From SIG603 sp964370775 (GTDB lineage Bacteria; Bacillota; Clostridia; Oscillospirales; Acutalibacteraceae), in contig CAYJKT010000003.1 of assembly GCA_964370775.1 (NCBI GenBank), positions 1-64,000 of the forward strand: a DNA stretch of 64,000 nt, given 5' to 3'. Below are positions 1 through 7,906 of the stretch, one piece after another (positions within the stretch are counted from its first letter, which is position 1; each line of letters begins with the position of its first letter). The position numbers were made by a program, and so were the translations under genes. The notes under the pieces are model-generated. The model saw nothing but the letters and a program-made list of their open reading frames with translations, searched no databases and was not told the origin of the DNA.

Positions 1-55
1 AATACCGACCTCCCTTTTGTTAGATTTTTAGGTCTAACTTTTTGGGGTCGGTACA
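1..55. repeat. Short IS-like palindromic element (MITE candidate)
   Basis: The first 55 bases form a nested inverted repeat. TACCGACC at 3-10 pairs with GGTCGGTA at 46-53, and GTTAGA at 19-24 pairs with TCTAAC at 33-38. The right arm read inward, TGTACCGACCCCAAAAAG, resembles the terminal repeats of IS3-type elements of Firmicutes as I remember them; no database comparison was made. It lies just past the stop of icd, so it could also act as that gene's transcription stop, although it lacks a clear U-tract. It may continue left of the window. Confidence 0.45.
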
Positions 56-91
56 GTTAATTCATAGTTGCTTTTTTATGTTTGTATATAA

Positions 92-1309
92 TTATAACAA
101 TGTTTTTAAGTTCTCGTTTATCGCAAGCAAAAATTCCTCTGTTGTAACAGGTTTTTTGTTCTCTAAAACAGATATAGATGCTAAGTTTCTATCCATAACG
201 CCTTGCTCCATAGTTATAATAGACGCTTTGTCTAGTTTGTCTGCAAATTCGCAAAGTTCAGGGATGTTATCTAGCTCACCACGTTTTCTCAATCCGCCTG
301 TCCAAGCACAAATTGTTGCGATTGGGTTAGTAGAAGTTTTCTCGCCTTTTAGGTGATTGTAATAGTGTCTTGTTACTGTTCCATGAGCAGCTTCATATTC
401 GTATTTGCCGTCTGGTGATACCAAAACAGATGTCATTAAACCTAGGCTACCATACGCTGTCGCTATCATATCAGACATAACATCGCCGTCATAGTTTTTG
501 CATGCCCAAACATATCCACCCTCAGAACGAACAACTCTTGCGATTGCATCATCTATTAATGTATAGAAGTACTCAATGCCACAAGCTTCGTATTTAACTT
601 TATATTCTGCTTCGTAAATCTCAGCAAAAATATCTTTAAATCTGTGGTCGTAAGTTTTAGATATTGTGTCTTTTGTTGCAAACCATAAATCTTTTTTAAC
701 GTCCAAAGCATAGTTAAAACATGCTCTTGCAAAGCTAGATATACTTTCATCTGTGTTGTGTACACCTTGAGTAATACCCTCGCCTTTGAACTCGTGAATT
801 AACGCACGTGTCTCGTTGCCGTCTTTATCTGTAACCACAAGCTCTGCTTTGCTTCCAGCTTCTACTCTAAGCTCTGTGTTTTTGTATATATCACCATACG
901 CATGTCTTGCAATAGTGATAGGTTTTGTCCAGTTTGGAAGATAAGGAACGATACCTTTAACAATTATAGGGGTTCTAAATACTGTACCATCCAAAATTGC
1001 TCTAATTGTACCATTAGGGCTTTTCCACATCTCAGTTAAGTTGTATTCTGCAACACGGTCAGCATTTGGTGTGATTGTAGCACATTTTACAGCAACACCA
1101 TATTTTTTTGTTGCATTTGCAGAGTCCACAGTAACTTGGTCTTTTGTGTCTTCTCTGTATTGCAAGCCTAAATCATAGTATTCTGTTTTTAGGTCTATGT
1201 ACGGATTTAGCAAGATGTCTTTTATCATTTGCCAAATAATTCTTGTCATTTCGTCTCCGTCCATCTCAACTAGAGGGGTTGTCATTTGAATTTTTTTAAA
1301 CTCAGCCAT
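92..1309 (-). CDS. icd: NADP-dependent isocitrate dehydrogenase, eukaryotic-type (subfamily II)
   Basis: It converts isocitrate to 2-oxoglutarate in the cytoplasm, probably to supply glutamate. The 405-residue length and the N-terminal TTPLVEMDGDEMTRIIW, followed by KCATITPNADRV, KSPNGTIR and GTVFRTPII, are typical of the homodimeric type-II enzyme rather than the E. coli type. The start was set at 1309 because GGAG lies 7 bases upstream, while the in-frame ATGs further out have no ribosome site. It is a single-gene unit, divergent from tepA, with its own promoter at 1407-1435. The family assignment is secure; cofactor preference is inferred from the family. Confidence 0.95.
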   Translation of the reverse strand: MAEFKKIQMTTPLVEMDGDEMTRIIWQMIKDILLNPYIDLKTEYYDLGLQYREDTKDQVTVDSANATKKYGVAVKCATITPNADRVAEYNLTEMWKSPNGTIRAILDGTVFRTPIIVKGIVPYLPNWTKPITIARHAYGDIYKNTELRVEAGSKAELVVTDKDGNETRALIHEFKGEGITQGVHNTDESISSFARACFNYALDVKKDLWFATKDTISKTYDHRFKDIFAEIYEAEYKVKYEACGIEYFYTLIDDAIARVVRSEGGYVWACKNYDGDVMSDMIATAYGSLGLMTSVLVSPDGKYEYEAAHGTVTRHYYNHLKGEKTSTNPIATICAWTGGLRKRGELDNIPELCEFADKLDKASIITMEQGVMDRNLASISVLENKKPVTTEEFLLAINENLKTLL

Positions 1310-1406
1310 TTTGTTCTCCATTTCAATTATATTTTGCTGTAAAACACTTTTCACAGCTTAATTTTTGGTATTTGCTCTTTATCTCTTATCTTCATAAAGC
1401 CTTTTA

Positions 1407-1435
1407 ATTATACTACAAAATTTTAGCATTGTAAA
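1407..1435 (-). promoter_or_regulatory. SigA-type promoter of icd
   Basis: On the minus strand, TTTACA (1435-1430) and TATAAT (1412-1407) are separated by 17 bases, about 100 bases upstream of the icd start. This is a strong consensus match; the transcription start is inferred. Confidence 0.7.
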
Positions 1436-1539
1436 GTACTAAGCATAAAGATAAATTGAATTACTAAAATTTATTTTCTCAGTGGAAAACACAGGACATT
1501 TTACACAAATTTTAGCCTTTATACTTAAACTGCTTACTG

Positions 1540-1567
1540 TTGACACTTTGCAATTTTATGATATAAT
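1540..1567 (+). promoter_or_regulatory. SigA-type promoter of tepA-ftsK
   Basis: TTGACA (1540-1545) and TATAAT (1562-1567) with a 16-base spacer, about 60 bases upstream of the TTG start of the protease gene. Both hexamers are perfect consensus. Confidence 0.75.
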
Positions 1568-1629
1568 TATTTTAAGAAGTTATGTTTTTTTCACCTTAGA
1601 ATTGGCACACTATATTCGAGGTGATATTT

Positions 1630-2373
1630 TTGAAAAAACAAAGAAAACTTAATTCATTGTGTTGTGATACAGATGAAACTGTAGACGAAACCGAGGAAAT
1701 CGGCGAGGCTACTGCTCAGACAGATGGCTCTGTTACTGTAAAAAACAATGATGCCTCTATATTCTGTTTGACAATTATAGGTCAAGTAGAGGGTCATTAC
1801 ATTTTACCATCACAAAACAAAACAACAAAATATGAACACGTTATACCACAGATTGTGGCAGTGGACGAAGACCCTAATATTGACGGACTTCTTGTTATCT
1901 TAAACACAGTTGGAGGCGATGTTGAGGCAGGTCTTGCGATTGCAGAGCTATTAGCTGGAATGAAAAAACCTACTGTCAGCCTAGTTTTAGGTGGAGGTCA
2001 TTCAATTGGTGTGCCACTTGCCGTAGCAGCGAAGAAATCATTTATTGCAAAGTCTGCTTCTATGACAATACACCCTGTTAGGTTAAACGGATTGATATTA
2101 GGTGTGCCACAAACTTTAGATTACTTTAACAAAATGCAAGAACGCATAACTAACTTTGTTACAGAAAACTCTAATATATCTAAAGATAAGTTTTTAAAGC
2201 TTGCAATGAACACAAGCGAACTTGTAACTGATGTTGGCACTGTTTTAGACGGCGAATACGCAGTTGAAGAAGGTCTAATTGACTCTATCGGCACACTTTC
2301 TGAGGCTATGGAATGCCTTACGCTTATGATTAAATCATGCAAAAAGAAGAAAACTACTATTAAGAAAAAATAA
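1630..2373 (+). CDS. tepA: ClpP-class serine protease, TepA-like
   Basis: The 247-residue protein has the ClpP/crotonase fold. GGDVEAG and the GGGHSIGVPLA segment carry the likely nucleophile serine, and SMTIHPV supplies the likely histidine. It matches B. subtilis TepA/YmfB, which also lies next to the spoIIIE/ftsK gene, so both family and context agree. The TTG at 1630 is the likely start, since GAGGTG (1618-1623) sits 6 bases before it; the in-frame GTG at 1621 is part of that ribosome site. The N-terminal extension is acidic and the C-terminus is lysine-rich. TepA has been linked to protein export and spore-protein degradation; which role applies here is not visible. Confidence 0.82.
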   Translation: MKKQRKLNSLCCDTDETVDETEEIGEATAQTDGSVTVKNNDASIFCLTIIGQVEGHYILPSQNKTTKYEHVIPQIVAVDEDPNIDGLLVILNTVGGDVEAGLAIAELLAGMKKPTVSLVLGGGHSIGVPLAVAAKKSFIAKSASMTIHPVRLNGLILGVPQTLDYFNKMQERITNFVTENSNISKDKFLKLAMNTSELVTDVGTVLDGEYAVEEGLIDSIGTLSEAMECLTLMIKSCKKKKTTIKKK

Positions 2374-2387
2374 CTGAATTAATTGCA

Positions 2388-2414
2388 AATTGGGCGAATT
2401 TTTTTCGCCCAATT
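2388..2414 (+). terminator. Stem-loop between tepA and ftsK
   Basis: An 11-bp perfect stem, AATTGGGCGAA paired with TTCGCCCAATT, with a TTTTT loop. No U-tract follows, so it may only partly stop transcription or protect the tepA message. Confidence 0.5.
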
Positions 2415-2447
2415 GTAATTACATTTTACATAAACGAGGGAGATACT

Positions 2448-5174
2448 TTGGAAAAGAAAAAAACTACCACAAAACCTAGAAAAAAAACAGGTTCAACCAC
2501 TTCAAAAGCTGCTAATTCTAAGGCGAAAACTGCAACTTTAGAAGAAATAAGACGAAAAAATCAGATAAACTCTGTCGTGTTGTTTTTCTCTGCTATTTTG
2601 CTTTTATTCATAATATTTATTAGAGGAGAAGTTCTTTGGTTGGGGCTTCACAATATCGTGACAGGTTTAATGGGTTATTGGTCACTTTTAGTTCCTTTAA
2701 TAATGATATATGAAGCTATTAGAATGGCTATGGAAAAGCCGACACACGGTAACAAAAAAAGGCTTTCTCTAAGTATTATAACCATACTATTTATAACTGC
2801 TTGCGTACATATTTGGACACCTGTTATTATCCCAGAAGATGCAGACTTTTTCTCTGCTATCGGTTATTTATTTACATCAGGTACAGAGGCAAAATCTGCT
2901 GGAATTGTTGGTGCTACCTTAGGTGTGCCAATGGGTTGGTTGCTGGGCGATATTGGTGCTAGAATTGTTAGTATTATCGTGCTTATTGTTTCTGTATTGA
3001 TATTTACAAGAAGTGATTTAATTAGGTTATACAACATGTTTGCAAAGCCGTCAAAAGCTGTAGCTAAACAAATCAACACAGCAAAACAACGCAGAGATGC
3101 AGAGCGTGAAATTCTTAACGAAGCTCGTGAAAATGGTAACTACAATGGCAGTTTCAGAATACATAATATCACTCCAACACCAACTTCTAACAACCTATCA
3201 CCAAGTAAACCTTTGGATAGACTGCAAAAAAGTTTTGGTATTGGCTCTAAGAAGCAAGTAGTAGAAAAAGAAGTTTATACAGAAGAAAACCTACCTCTAT
3301 TAGAGGGTGACGATATTAACACAGAGAGCCTAGATGCTCTGTTAAATGACGTTGATAAGGCTGATGATATTACTGAGTTATTGCACAAAAAAAGCAATGA
3401 AATGCACGGTGCAAAGGTTGAAAAACCTGTAGAGAAAGCAAAAACTACAGAGATACGCACTGCTACTCCTGTAATTTCTCAAACTGCTACAAAAGTAGAC
3501 ACTCCAAAAGATGTTTTAGACAACGTTGCAAAAGCTGCCGAAGATTTTATTAAAAGACGTGAACAAGCTGAAAAACTTGAGATTGCTCAGACTGCTCAAA
3601 TGGCATTGTATGAAGAAGCAAAAAACAGTGTAAAGTCGTATATCTTCCCTCCTATTACAATGCTAGCAGAGGCTTCTAGGTCGAATGTAGCATTAGAGAC
3701 ACAAGAACTACAAAACAACGCACAAAAATTAGTAGACACCTTAAAAAGCTTTGGTGTTGAGACTAAGATTATCGATATATGCAGAGGCCCGTCTGTTACA
3801 AGATATGAGCTACAACCGGCAGCTGGTGTTAAAATCAGCAAGATAACAAATTTATCAGATGACATTGCTCTTAACTTAGCAGCTGTTGGCGTTAGAATTG
3901 AAGCTCCTATACCTGGCAAAGCTGCCGTTGGTATTGAAATCCCTAACAAAAACAAAACAGTTGTTAGAATGAGAGAACTTATAGAAAGCAATCCTTTCTT
4001 AACATCAAAAAGCAATTTGAGCGTGGTTTTAGGCAGAGATATTGCTGGTGATGTTAAAATCGCCGACCTTGCAAAAATGCCTCACATGTTGATTGCTGGT
4101 ACAACTGGTTCTGGTAAATCGGTGTGTATCAACTCATTAATCATAAGCTTGATGTATAAATCTTCGCCAGAAGATGTACGATTTTTGATGATAGACCCTA
4201 AGGTGGTTGAGCTTGGTATATATAATGGTATACCTCACTTGCTTGTTCCAGTGGTTACAGACCCTAGAAAAGCAGCTGGTGCATTGAGTTGGGCTGTTAC
4301 TGAAATGCTTAATAGATACAAGATTTTTGCTGAATATAATGTGAAAGACTTAGCAGGTTATAACCATTTTGCAAAGGTTAATAATTACATGAGTGATGAC
4401 GGTCAACCTATTGTTAAAATGCCTCAAATTGTTATGATTATAGACGAGCTTGCCGACTTGATGATGGCTGCTCCTAATGATGTTGAAGACTCTATTTGTC
4501 GTTTGGCACAGATGGCTCGTGCTGCTGGTATGCACTTAGTTGTTGCAACTCAACGACCTACTGTAGACGTTGTTACTGGCTTGATTAAGGCAAATATCCC
4601 TAGTAGAATTGCCTTTGCTGTATCGTCTTCTACTGACTCTCGTACTATTCTGGATAGCCAAGGTGCTGAGAAACTTTTGGGACAAGGCGATATGCTATAC
4701 TCCCCAGTTGGTGCTCATAAACCGTTGCGTATTCAAGGTTGTTTTGTTACTGAGTCAGAGATTGAAAAAATCGTTGAGTTTGTAAAAGGTAACAGAATGG
4801 CTGAGTATGATGAAAAAATCATTGAGGACATTGAGAAAAACGCTGTACAAGATAACTCCAAAACAGAAAAAGCTGAACTTAGCGAAAACACTGACCCTAT
4901 GCTTGACGAAGCTATTAAATGTGTGATTGAGGCAGGGCAAGCTTCTACCTCACTTCTTCAAAGACGTTTACGTTTGGGTTATGCACGTGCTGGCAGATTG
5001 ATTGACGAAATGGAGATACTTGGCATTGTCGGCCCTCATGAGGGTTCTAAGCCTAGACAAGTAATTATGACTTATAGCCAGTATTTAGAGCGTAATATGC
5101 AAAAATCAGATGATGTAGTGCCAGACGTTGCTACTGAAATCGTAACAGAAATTATTGCAAATGAAGAAGAGTAA
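2448..5174 (+). CDS. ftsK: DNA translocase FtsK/SpoIIIE
   Basis: A 908-residue DNA pump that moves chromosome DNA through the division or sporulation septum. After a lysine-rich tail there are about four membrane helices (residues 40-185), then a low-complexity linker to about 390. The motor domain has Walker A GTTGSGKS near residue 551 and Walker B IVMIIDELADL. The C-terminal gamma winged helix (from about residue 835, STSLLQRRLRLGYARA) reads the orienting DNA sequence. The TTG at 2448 follows GAGGGAG at proper spacing. Whether this copy serves vegetative division, sporulation or both cannot be told. Confidence 0.95.
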   Translation: MEKKKTTTKPRKKTGSTTSKAANSKAKTATLEEIRRKNQINSVVLFFSAILLLFIIFIRGEVLWLGLHNIVTGLMGYWSLLVPLIMIYEAIRMAMEKPTHGNKKRLSLSIITILFITACVHIWTPVIIPEDADFFSAIGYLFTSGTEAKSAGIVGATLGVPMGWLLGDIGARIVSIIVLIVSVLIFTRSDLIRLYNMFAKPSKAVAKQINTAKQRRDAEREILNEARENGNYNGSFRIHNITPTPTSNNLSPSKPLDRLQKSFGIGSKKQVVEKEVYTEENLPLLEGDDINTESLDALLNDVDKADDITELLHKKSNEMHGAKVEKPVEKAKTTEIRTATPVISQTATKVDTPKDVLDNVAKAAEDFIKRREQAEKLEIAQTAQMALYEEAKNSVKSYIFPPITMLAEASRSNVALETQELQNNAQKLVDTLKSFGVETKIIDICRGPSVTRYELQPAAGVKISKITNLSDDIALNLAAVGVRIEAPIPGKAAVGIEIPNKNKTVVRMRELIESNPFLTSKSNLSVVLGRDIAGDVKIADLAKMPHMLIAGTTGSGKSVCINSLIISLMYKSSPEDVRFLMIDPKVVELGIYNGIPHLLVPVVTDPRKAAGALSWAVTEMLNRYKIFAEYNVKDLAGYNHFAKVNNYMSDDGQPIVKMPQIVMIIDELADLMMAAPNDVEDSICRLAQMARAAGMHLVVATQRPTVDVVTGLIKANIPSRIAFAVSSSTDSRTILDSQGAEKLLGQGDMLYSPVGAHKPLRIQGCFVTESEIEKIVEFVKGNRMAEYDEKIIEDIEKNAVQDNSKTEKAELSENTDPMLDEAIKCVIEAGQASTSLLQRRLRLGYARAGRLIDEMEILGIVGPHEGSKPRQVIMTYSQYLERNMQKSDDVVPDVATEIVTEIIANEEE

Positions 5175-6054
5175 AGTTGTTGTAGGAGTAATCCTTATAC
5201 TTATAATAGCGTTAAGCTTAACGAGTGACGGCAGAAATTTTTGGCTGTCTGTCGCTAAACTAACTGGTTTACATAATAGAGATACCATAGCAGATGATTA
5301 TGATTTTTCGGTGCATTTTATTGATGTCGGCAAAGCTGACAGTATACTTATTGAATATGGTGATTTAAGCTTTTTGGTAGACACTGGGACTGTTAATTCT
5401 TTTGATACTATCTATGAATATCTTCAAAAAAGGAATATAGAAACACTTACAGCTATGTTTATCACACATTCAGATATAGACCATATCGGCTCTGCTTACA
5501 AACTTACAAACGTTGTAGATGTTGAAAAAATCTACATGGGTAATGATACATCCAACAGTGTCGAAGCACTTAATCTAAACAGTAAAATAAATGAAAATAA
5601 CATAGAAAATATCTTTATAGATGATATGTTAAGCTTAGATTTTCATGAGCTATCTGTGGTTATCCACTCCCCTACCTGTACCGATTTTCACAGCAATGAT
5701 TTATCATTAATGATGAAACTTGAATACAAAGACTTAAGTATTTTGCTAACAGGAGACGCTGAGTTTGACGCAGAAAATTACTATATGGAACATAAAATAG
5801 ACCTAAGTGCTGATGTTTTGAAAGTAGGACACCACGGAAGCGATAGTTCTAGCTCAATTGATTTTTTAAACTATGTAAACCCTACACTAGCTATAATTTG
5901 TGTCGGCGAAAATAAATATAATTTACCTAGCAACTCTGTTTTGGATAACCTCACAGATTTAGGTATTGATTATTTGAGAACAGACACCGACGGCACAATT
6001 ATTATATCGTATGATGAACAAACAAAAATAAATATATCAAAAAAGGATGATTAA
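5161..6054 (+). CDS. ComEC/Rec2-type MBL-fold hydrolase, membrane-anchored
   Basis: The 297-residue protein has one N-terminal membrane helix (about residues 5-20), then a metallo-beta-lactamase fold of the kind that forms the C-terminal part of the DNA-uptake channel ComEC. Visible motifs are HFIDVGKADS, FLVDTG, the metal site THSDIDHIGS, LTGDAE and VGHHGSDSS. It lacks the competence transmembrane domain, so it is a free-standing paralogue, probably acting outside the membrane on a nucleic acid or other phosphoester. The ATG at 5161 overlaps the end of ftsK by 14 bases, suggesting coupled translation; the in-frame TTG at 5155 is less likely. The substrate is unknown. Confidence 0.8.
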   Translation: MKKSKVVVGVILILIIALSLTSDGRNFWLSVAKLTGLHNRDTIADDYDFSVHFIDVGKADSILIEYGDLSFLVDTGTVNSFDTIYEYLQKRNIETLTAMFITHSDIDHIGSAYKLTNVVDVEKIYMGNDTSNSVEALNLNSKINENNIENIFIDDMLSLDFHELSVVIHSPTCTDFHSNDLSLMMKLEYKDLSILLTGDAEFDAENYYMEHKIDLSADVLKVGHHGSDSSSSIDFLNYVNPTLAIICVGENKYNLPSNSVLDNLTDLGIDYLRTDTDGTIIISYDEQTKINISKKDD

Positions 6055-6055
6055 A

Positions 6056-6217
6056 ATGAGAAAACTAACAGTAGACAGAATTGAACCTCCACACACAATT
6101 TGCAAAGATAAAGACCATAACTATTTTGCGATTGAAACAAGCGAAATGCCAGAAGGTGTTCGCCAAGGCACAAGAATTACAATCAATGACGACGGTGTTA
6201 TTAGTGTAGATAAATAA
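6056..6217 (+). CDS. Small DUF3006-like protein
   Basis: A 53-residue protein starting RKLTVDRIEPPHTIC and ending in a short acidic beta-rich tail (ITINDDGVISVDK). It resembles DUF3006 proteins, which commonly sit directly beside ComEC-like MBL hydrolases. It begins 1 base after the hydrolase stop, with AAGGA 8 bases ahead of the ATG, so the two are co-translated. DUF3006 function is unknown; a role as a small partner of the hydrolase is inference. Confidence 0.72.
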   Translation: MRKLTVDRIEPPHTICKDKDHNYFAIETSEMPEGVRQGTRITINDDGVISVDK

Positions 6218-6234
6218 AATCTAACAAAATAGAT

Positions 6235-6282
6235 AAAAAGAGATGAAACAAAGGTGTGTACCATTTGTTTCATCTCTTTTTT
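6235..6282 (+). terminator. Rho-independent terminator of the ftsK operon
   Basis: AAAGAGATGAAACAAA pairs with TTTGTTTCATCTCTTT around an 11-base loop and ends in a T-run. It is followed by the convergent peptide gene. Confidence 0.85.
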
Positions 6283-6308
6283 GCTTATATAGAGAAAACT
6301 ATGCGATA

Positions 6309-6473
6309 TTAAGATTCGCAAACTTCAAGCACTATGTCACTGCCCCAACCTAGTCCATTGTTAGGTTTACATTGACCCCATCCGTTGCCGTTATTGTCGC
6401 CACCCATGTGACTTTTTGCTGTCTCATTGATTGTGATTGCTTCGATTTCAGGTGTTTTCCAATTGTTGTTCAT
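6309..6473 (-). CDS. Small peptide, candidate RiPP precursor
   Basis: A 54-residue peptide. The start at 6473 is set by GAGGT 7 bases upstream; the in-frame ATG at 6491 overlaps that ribosome site. The N-terminal half has W5-x2-P8-x-I10 and T18, the same spacing as the leaders of paeninodin-type lasso peptides as I recall them. The C-terminal half is rich in Gly, Asn and Trp, with two GWG triplets (31-33, 42-44) and Cys35 and Cys52. No maturase, leader-binding (RRE) protein or dedicated protease is in the window; the nearest ABC exporter is 1.4 kb away on the other strand. It could also be an unmodified secreted or signalling peptide. Confidence 0.6.
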   Translation of the reverse strand: MNNNWKTPEIEAITINETAKSHMGGDNNGNGWGQCKPNNGLGWGSDIVLEVCES

Positions 6474-6531
6474 AATTTCTACCTCTTTCATTCATCAATA
6501 TTTCAACTCGCATTAACGATTTGTTAATGTT

Positions 6532-6559
6532 ATTATATCAATAAATAACTAATAGTCAA
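6532..6559 (-). promoter_or_regulatory. Promoter of the small peptide gene
   Basis: On the minus strand, TTGACT (6559-6554) and TATAAT (6537-6532) with a 16-base spacer, about 60 bases ahead of the peptide start. A strong independent promoter supports the gene being real. Confidence 0.65.
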
Positions 6560-6560
6560 T

Positions 6561-6584
6561 AATTCTAACTAAATTGTTAGAATT
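6561..6584. repeat. Inverted repeat upstream of the peptide promoter
   Basis: AATTCTAAC (6561-6569) and GTTAGAATT (6576-6584) form a perfect 9-bp inverted repeat with a 6-base centre. It lies just upstream of the -35 element of the peptide promoter and downstream of the peroxidase stop. There is no U-tract on the minus strand, so an operator is at least as likely as a terminator. Confidence 0.5.
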
Positions 6585-6617
6585 ATATTAAAATACTATG
6601 AATATCATGTACCTTTC

Positions 6618-7163
6618 CTATAGAAGTTTAACTATCTCTTCTTCTACTATTTTCATATCTTCGCCAGGCTCAAAACGCTTAACAACGTTTCCGTCTTTAT
6701 CAACCAAAAACTTAGTAAAGTTCCATTTTATGTCACTTAATTCAGCATAGTTAGGGTCATTTTTAGACAACATTTTCTCTAGTACTTCTGTTGACTGGTG
6801 CTCTTTTGGAAATCCTCTAAATCCCATTTTGCTTTTTATGTAAGTATATAGTGGGTGTTCGTTTTCTCCATTAACCTCTGTTTTACTGCACAGAATGTAA
6901 GGTAATAGATATTTATTTACACAAAAAGCCTCAATTTCTTCGTCAGTACCTGGCGCTTGCTCGCCAAATTGATTGCATGGAAAATCAAGAATAACTAAAC
7001 CTTTATCTGCGTAATCGTTATGCATTTTTGCAAGTTGCTCATATTGAGGCGTAAAACCACATTTGATAGCAGAATTTAATATCAACATAACTTTACCTTT
7101 ATACATGCTAAGTTCTTGCTTTTCCCCATTAACCTTTGTTACACTGAAATCATAAATACTCAT
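6618..7163 (-). CDS. Glutathione peroxidase family protein (Cys type)
   Basis: A 181-residue peroxidase of the BsaA/BtuE type that reduces peroxides, in bacteria usually with thioredoxin rather than glutathione. The active-site segment LNSAIKCGFTPQYEQL has a TGT-encoded cysteine, not selenocysteine. FPCNQFGEQ holds the second catalytic region and KWNFTKFLVDKDG the conserved Trp-Asn. AGGAGCG precedes the ATG. It is probably a one-gene unit, with the small peptide gene downstream on the same strand. Confidence 0.92.
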   Translation of the reverse strand: MSIYDFSVTKVNGEKQELSMYKGKVMLILNSAIKCGFTPQYEQLAKMHNDYADKGLVILDFPCNQFGEQAPGTDEEIEAFCVNKYLLPYILCSKTEVNGENEHPLYTYIKSKMGFRGFPKEHQSTEVLEKMLSKNDPNYAELSDIKWNFTKFLVDKDGNVVKRFEPGEDMKIVEEEIVKLL

Positions 7164-7215
7164 AATAACGCTCCTATTTCCTATTTAGTAAATTTACATA
7201 CTATATTTTGTTAGA

Positions 7216-7244
7216 ATTATACCATATATATTTAACACTGTCTA
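7216..7244 (-). promoter_or_regulatory. Promoter of the glutathione peroxidase gene
   Basis: On the minus strand, TAGACA (7244-7239) and TATAAT (7221-7216) with 17 bases between, plus an upstream TGG extension of the -10. The bases just downstream, TCTAAC, make the 12-mer TATAATTCTAAC, which also occurs next to the peptide gene (6587-6576). Confidence 0.6.
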
Positions 7245-7379
7245 TCTTTTTATTATTTTCGTTATATTTTTCAACTATAATCCTTTAACCTTATAGTCTG
7301 TATAGTAAGCATGTATAATAATGTTAAATTATTAATTTAAGGTTTGTGTGAAAGTTAAGTGAAAAATATTGTTTGATGG

Positions 7380-7408
7380 TTGACAAATATATTTATTTCC
7401 ACTATAAT
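7380..7408 (+). promoter_or_regulatory. Consensus promoter of the marR-ABC exporter operon
   Basis: TTGACA (7380-7385), 17 bases, TATAAT (7403-7408): a perfect SigA promoter. The AT-rich stretch between it and the ribosome site GAGAGGTG is short, so the MarR product could repress by binding here; no clear palindrome is visible. Confidence 0.85.
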
Positions 7409-7441
7409 GTTTGATATACAACAAATATGAGAGGTGTTTAA

Positions 7442-7906
7442 ATGGAAAAACAAATCCTGTTCTCGTTGCGACAAGTTATATTAATGGTTGGAAGAACGAT
7501 TGAAAACAAGTTTAGAGATGTAGGAATTGACCAAGCTACTTTTCAAAACAGCTGGTTTTTATCGTATATTATGGAGCACAGCAAAAATGGTGAAAATGTA
7601 TACCAAAAAGACTTAGAAAAACATTTTGGCATAACAAGGTCTTCTGTATCTAAAGTGATTAATCTTATGATAACAAAAGAGCTGTTAGTTAAAGAAGGTG
7701 TTGACACTGATGCTAGGCTGAAAAAATTGGTTGTAACAGAAAAAGGTAAAGCTTTGTTGGAGTTGTCTGAAGGTCCAAAAGCTGCGACTGAAGAACTAGC
7801 AGTTGGAAATTTTACAGAAGACGAACTAAACGAACTTGACAGGTTGTTAAACAAAATTTTAGTTAATTTAAGTACTGAAAGTAAAGAGAGGGAAACACAT
7901 GATTAA
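7442..7906 (+). CDS. MarR family transcriptional regulator
   Basis: A 154-residue winged-helix regulator. NVYQKDLEKHFGITRSSVSK is the DNA-recognition helix-turn-helix, followed by the wing (KEGVDTDARLKKLVVTEKG), both typical of MarR. It is the first gene of an operon with two ABC exporter genes and overlaps the next gene by 8 bases. By analogy with similar operons it probably represses its own operon and is released by a drug or metabolite the exporter handles; the ligand is not predictable. Confidence 0.9.
   Translation: MEKQILFSLRQVILMVGRTIENKFRDVGIDQATFQNSWFLSYIMEHSKNGENVYQKDLEKHFGITRSSVSKVINLMITKELLVKEGVDTDARLKKLVVTEKGKALLELSEGPKAATEELAVGNFTEDELNELDRLLNKILVNLSTESKERETHD

Noticed and set aside
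42..356. Plus-strand open frame of 104 codons
   Set aside because: It lies antisense to the icd gene, has no ribosome site and encodes a protein unlike any family; a shadow frame.
6618..7163. Selenocysteine in the glutathione peroxidase
   Set aside because: The active-site codon is TGT (Cys), and no in-frame TGA occurs.
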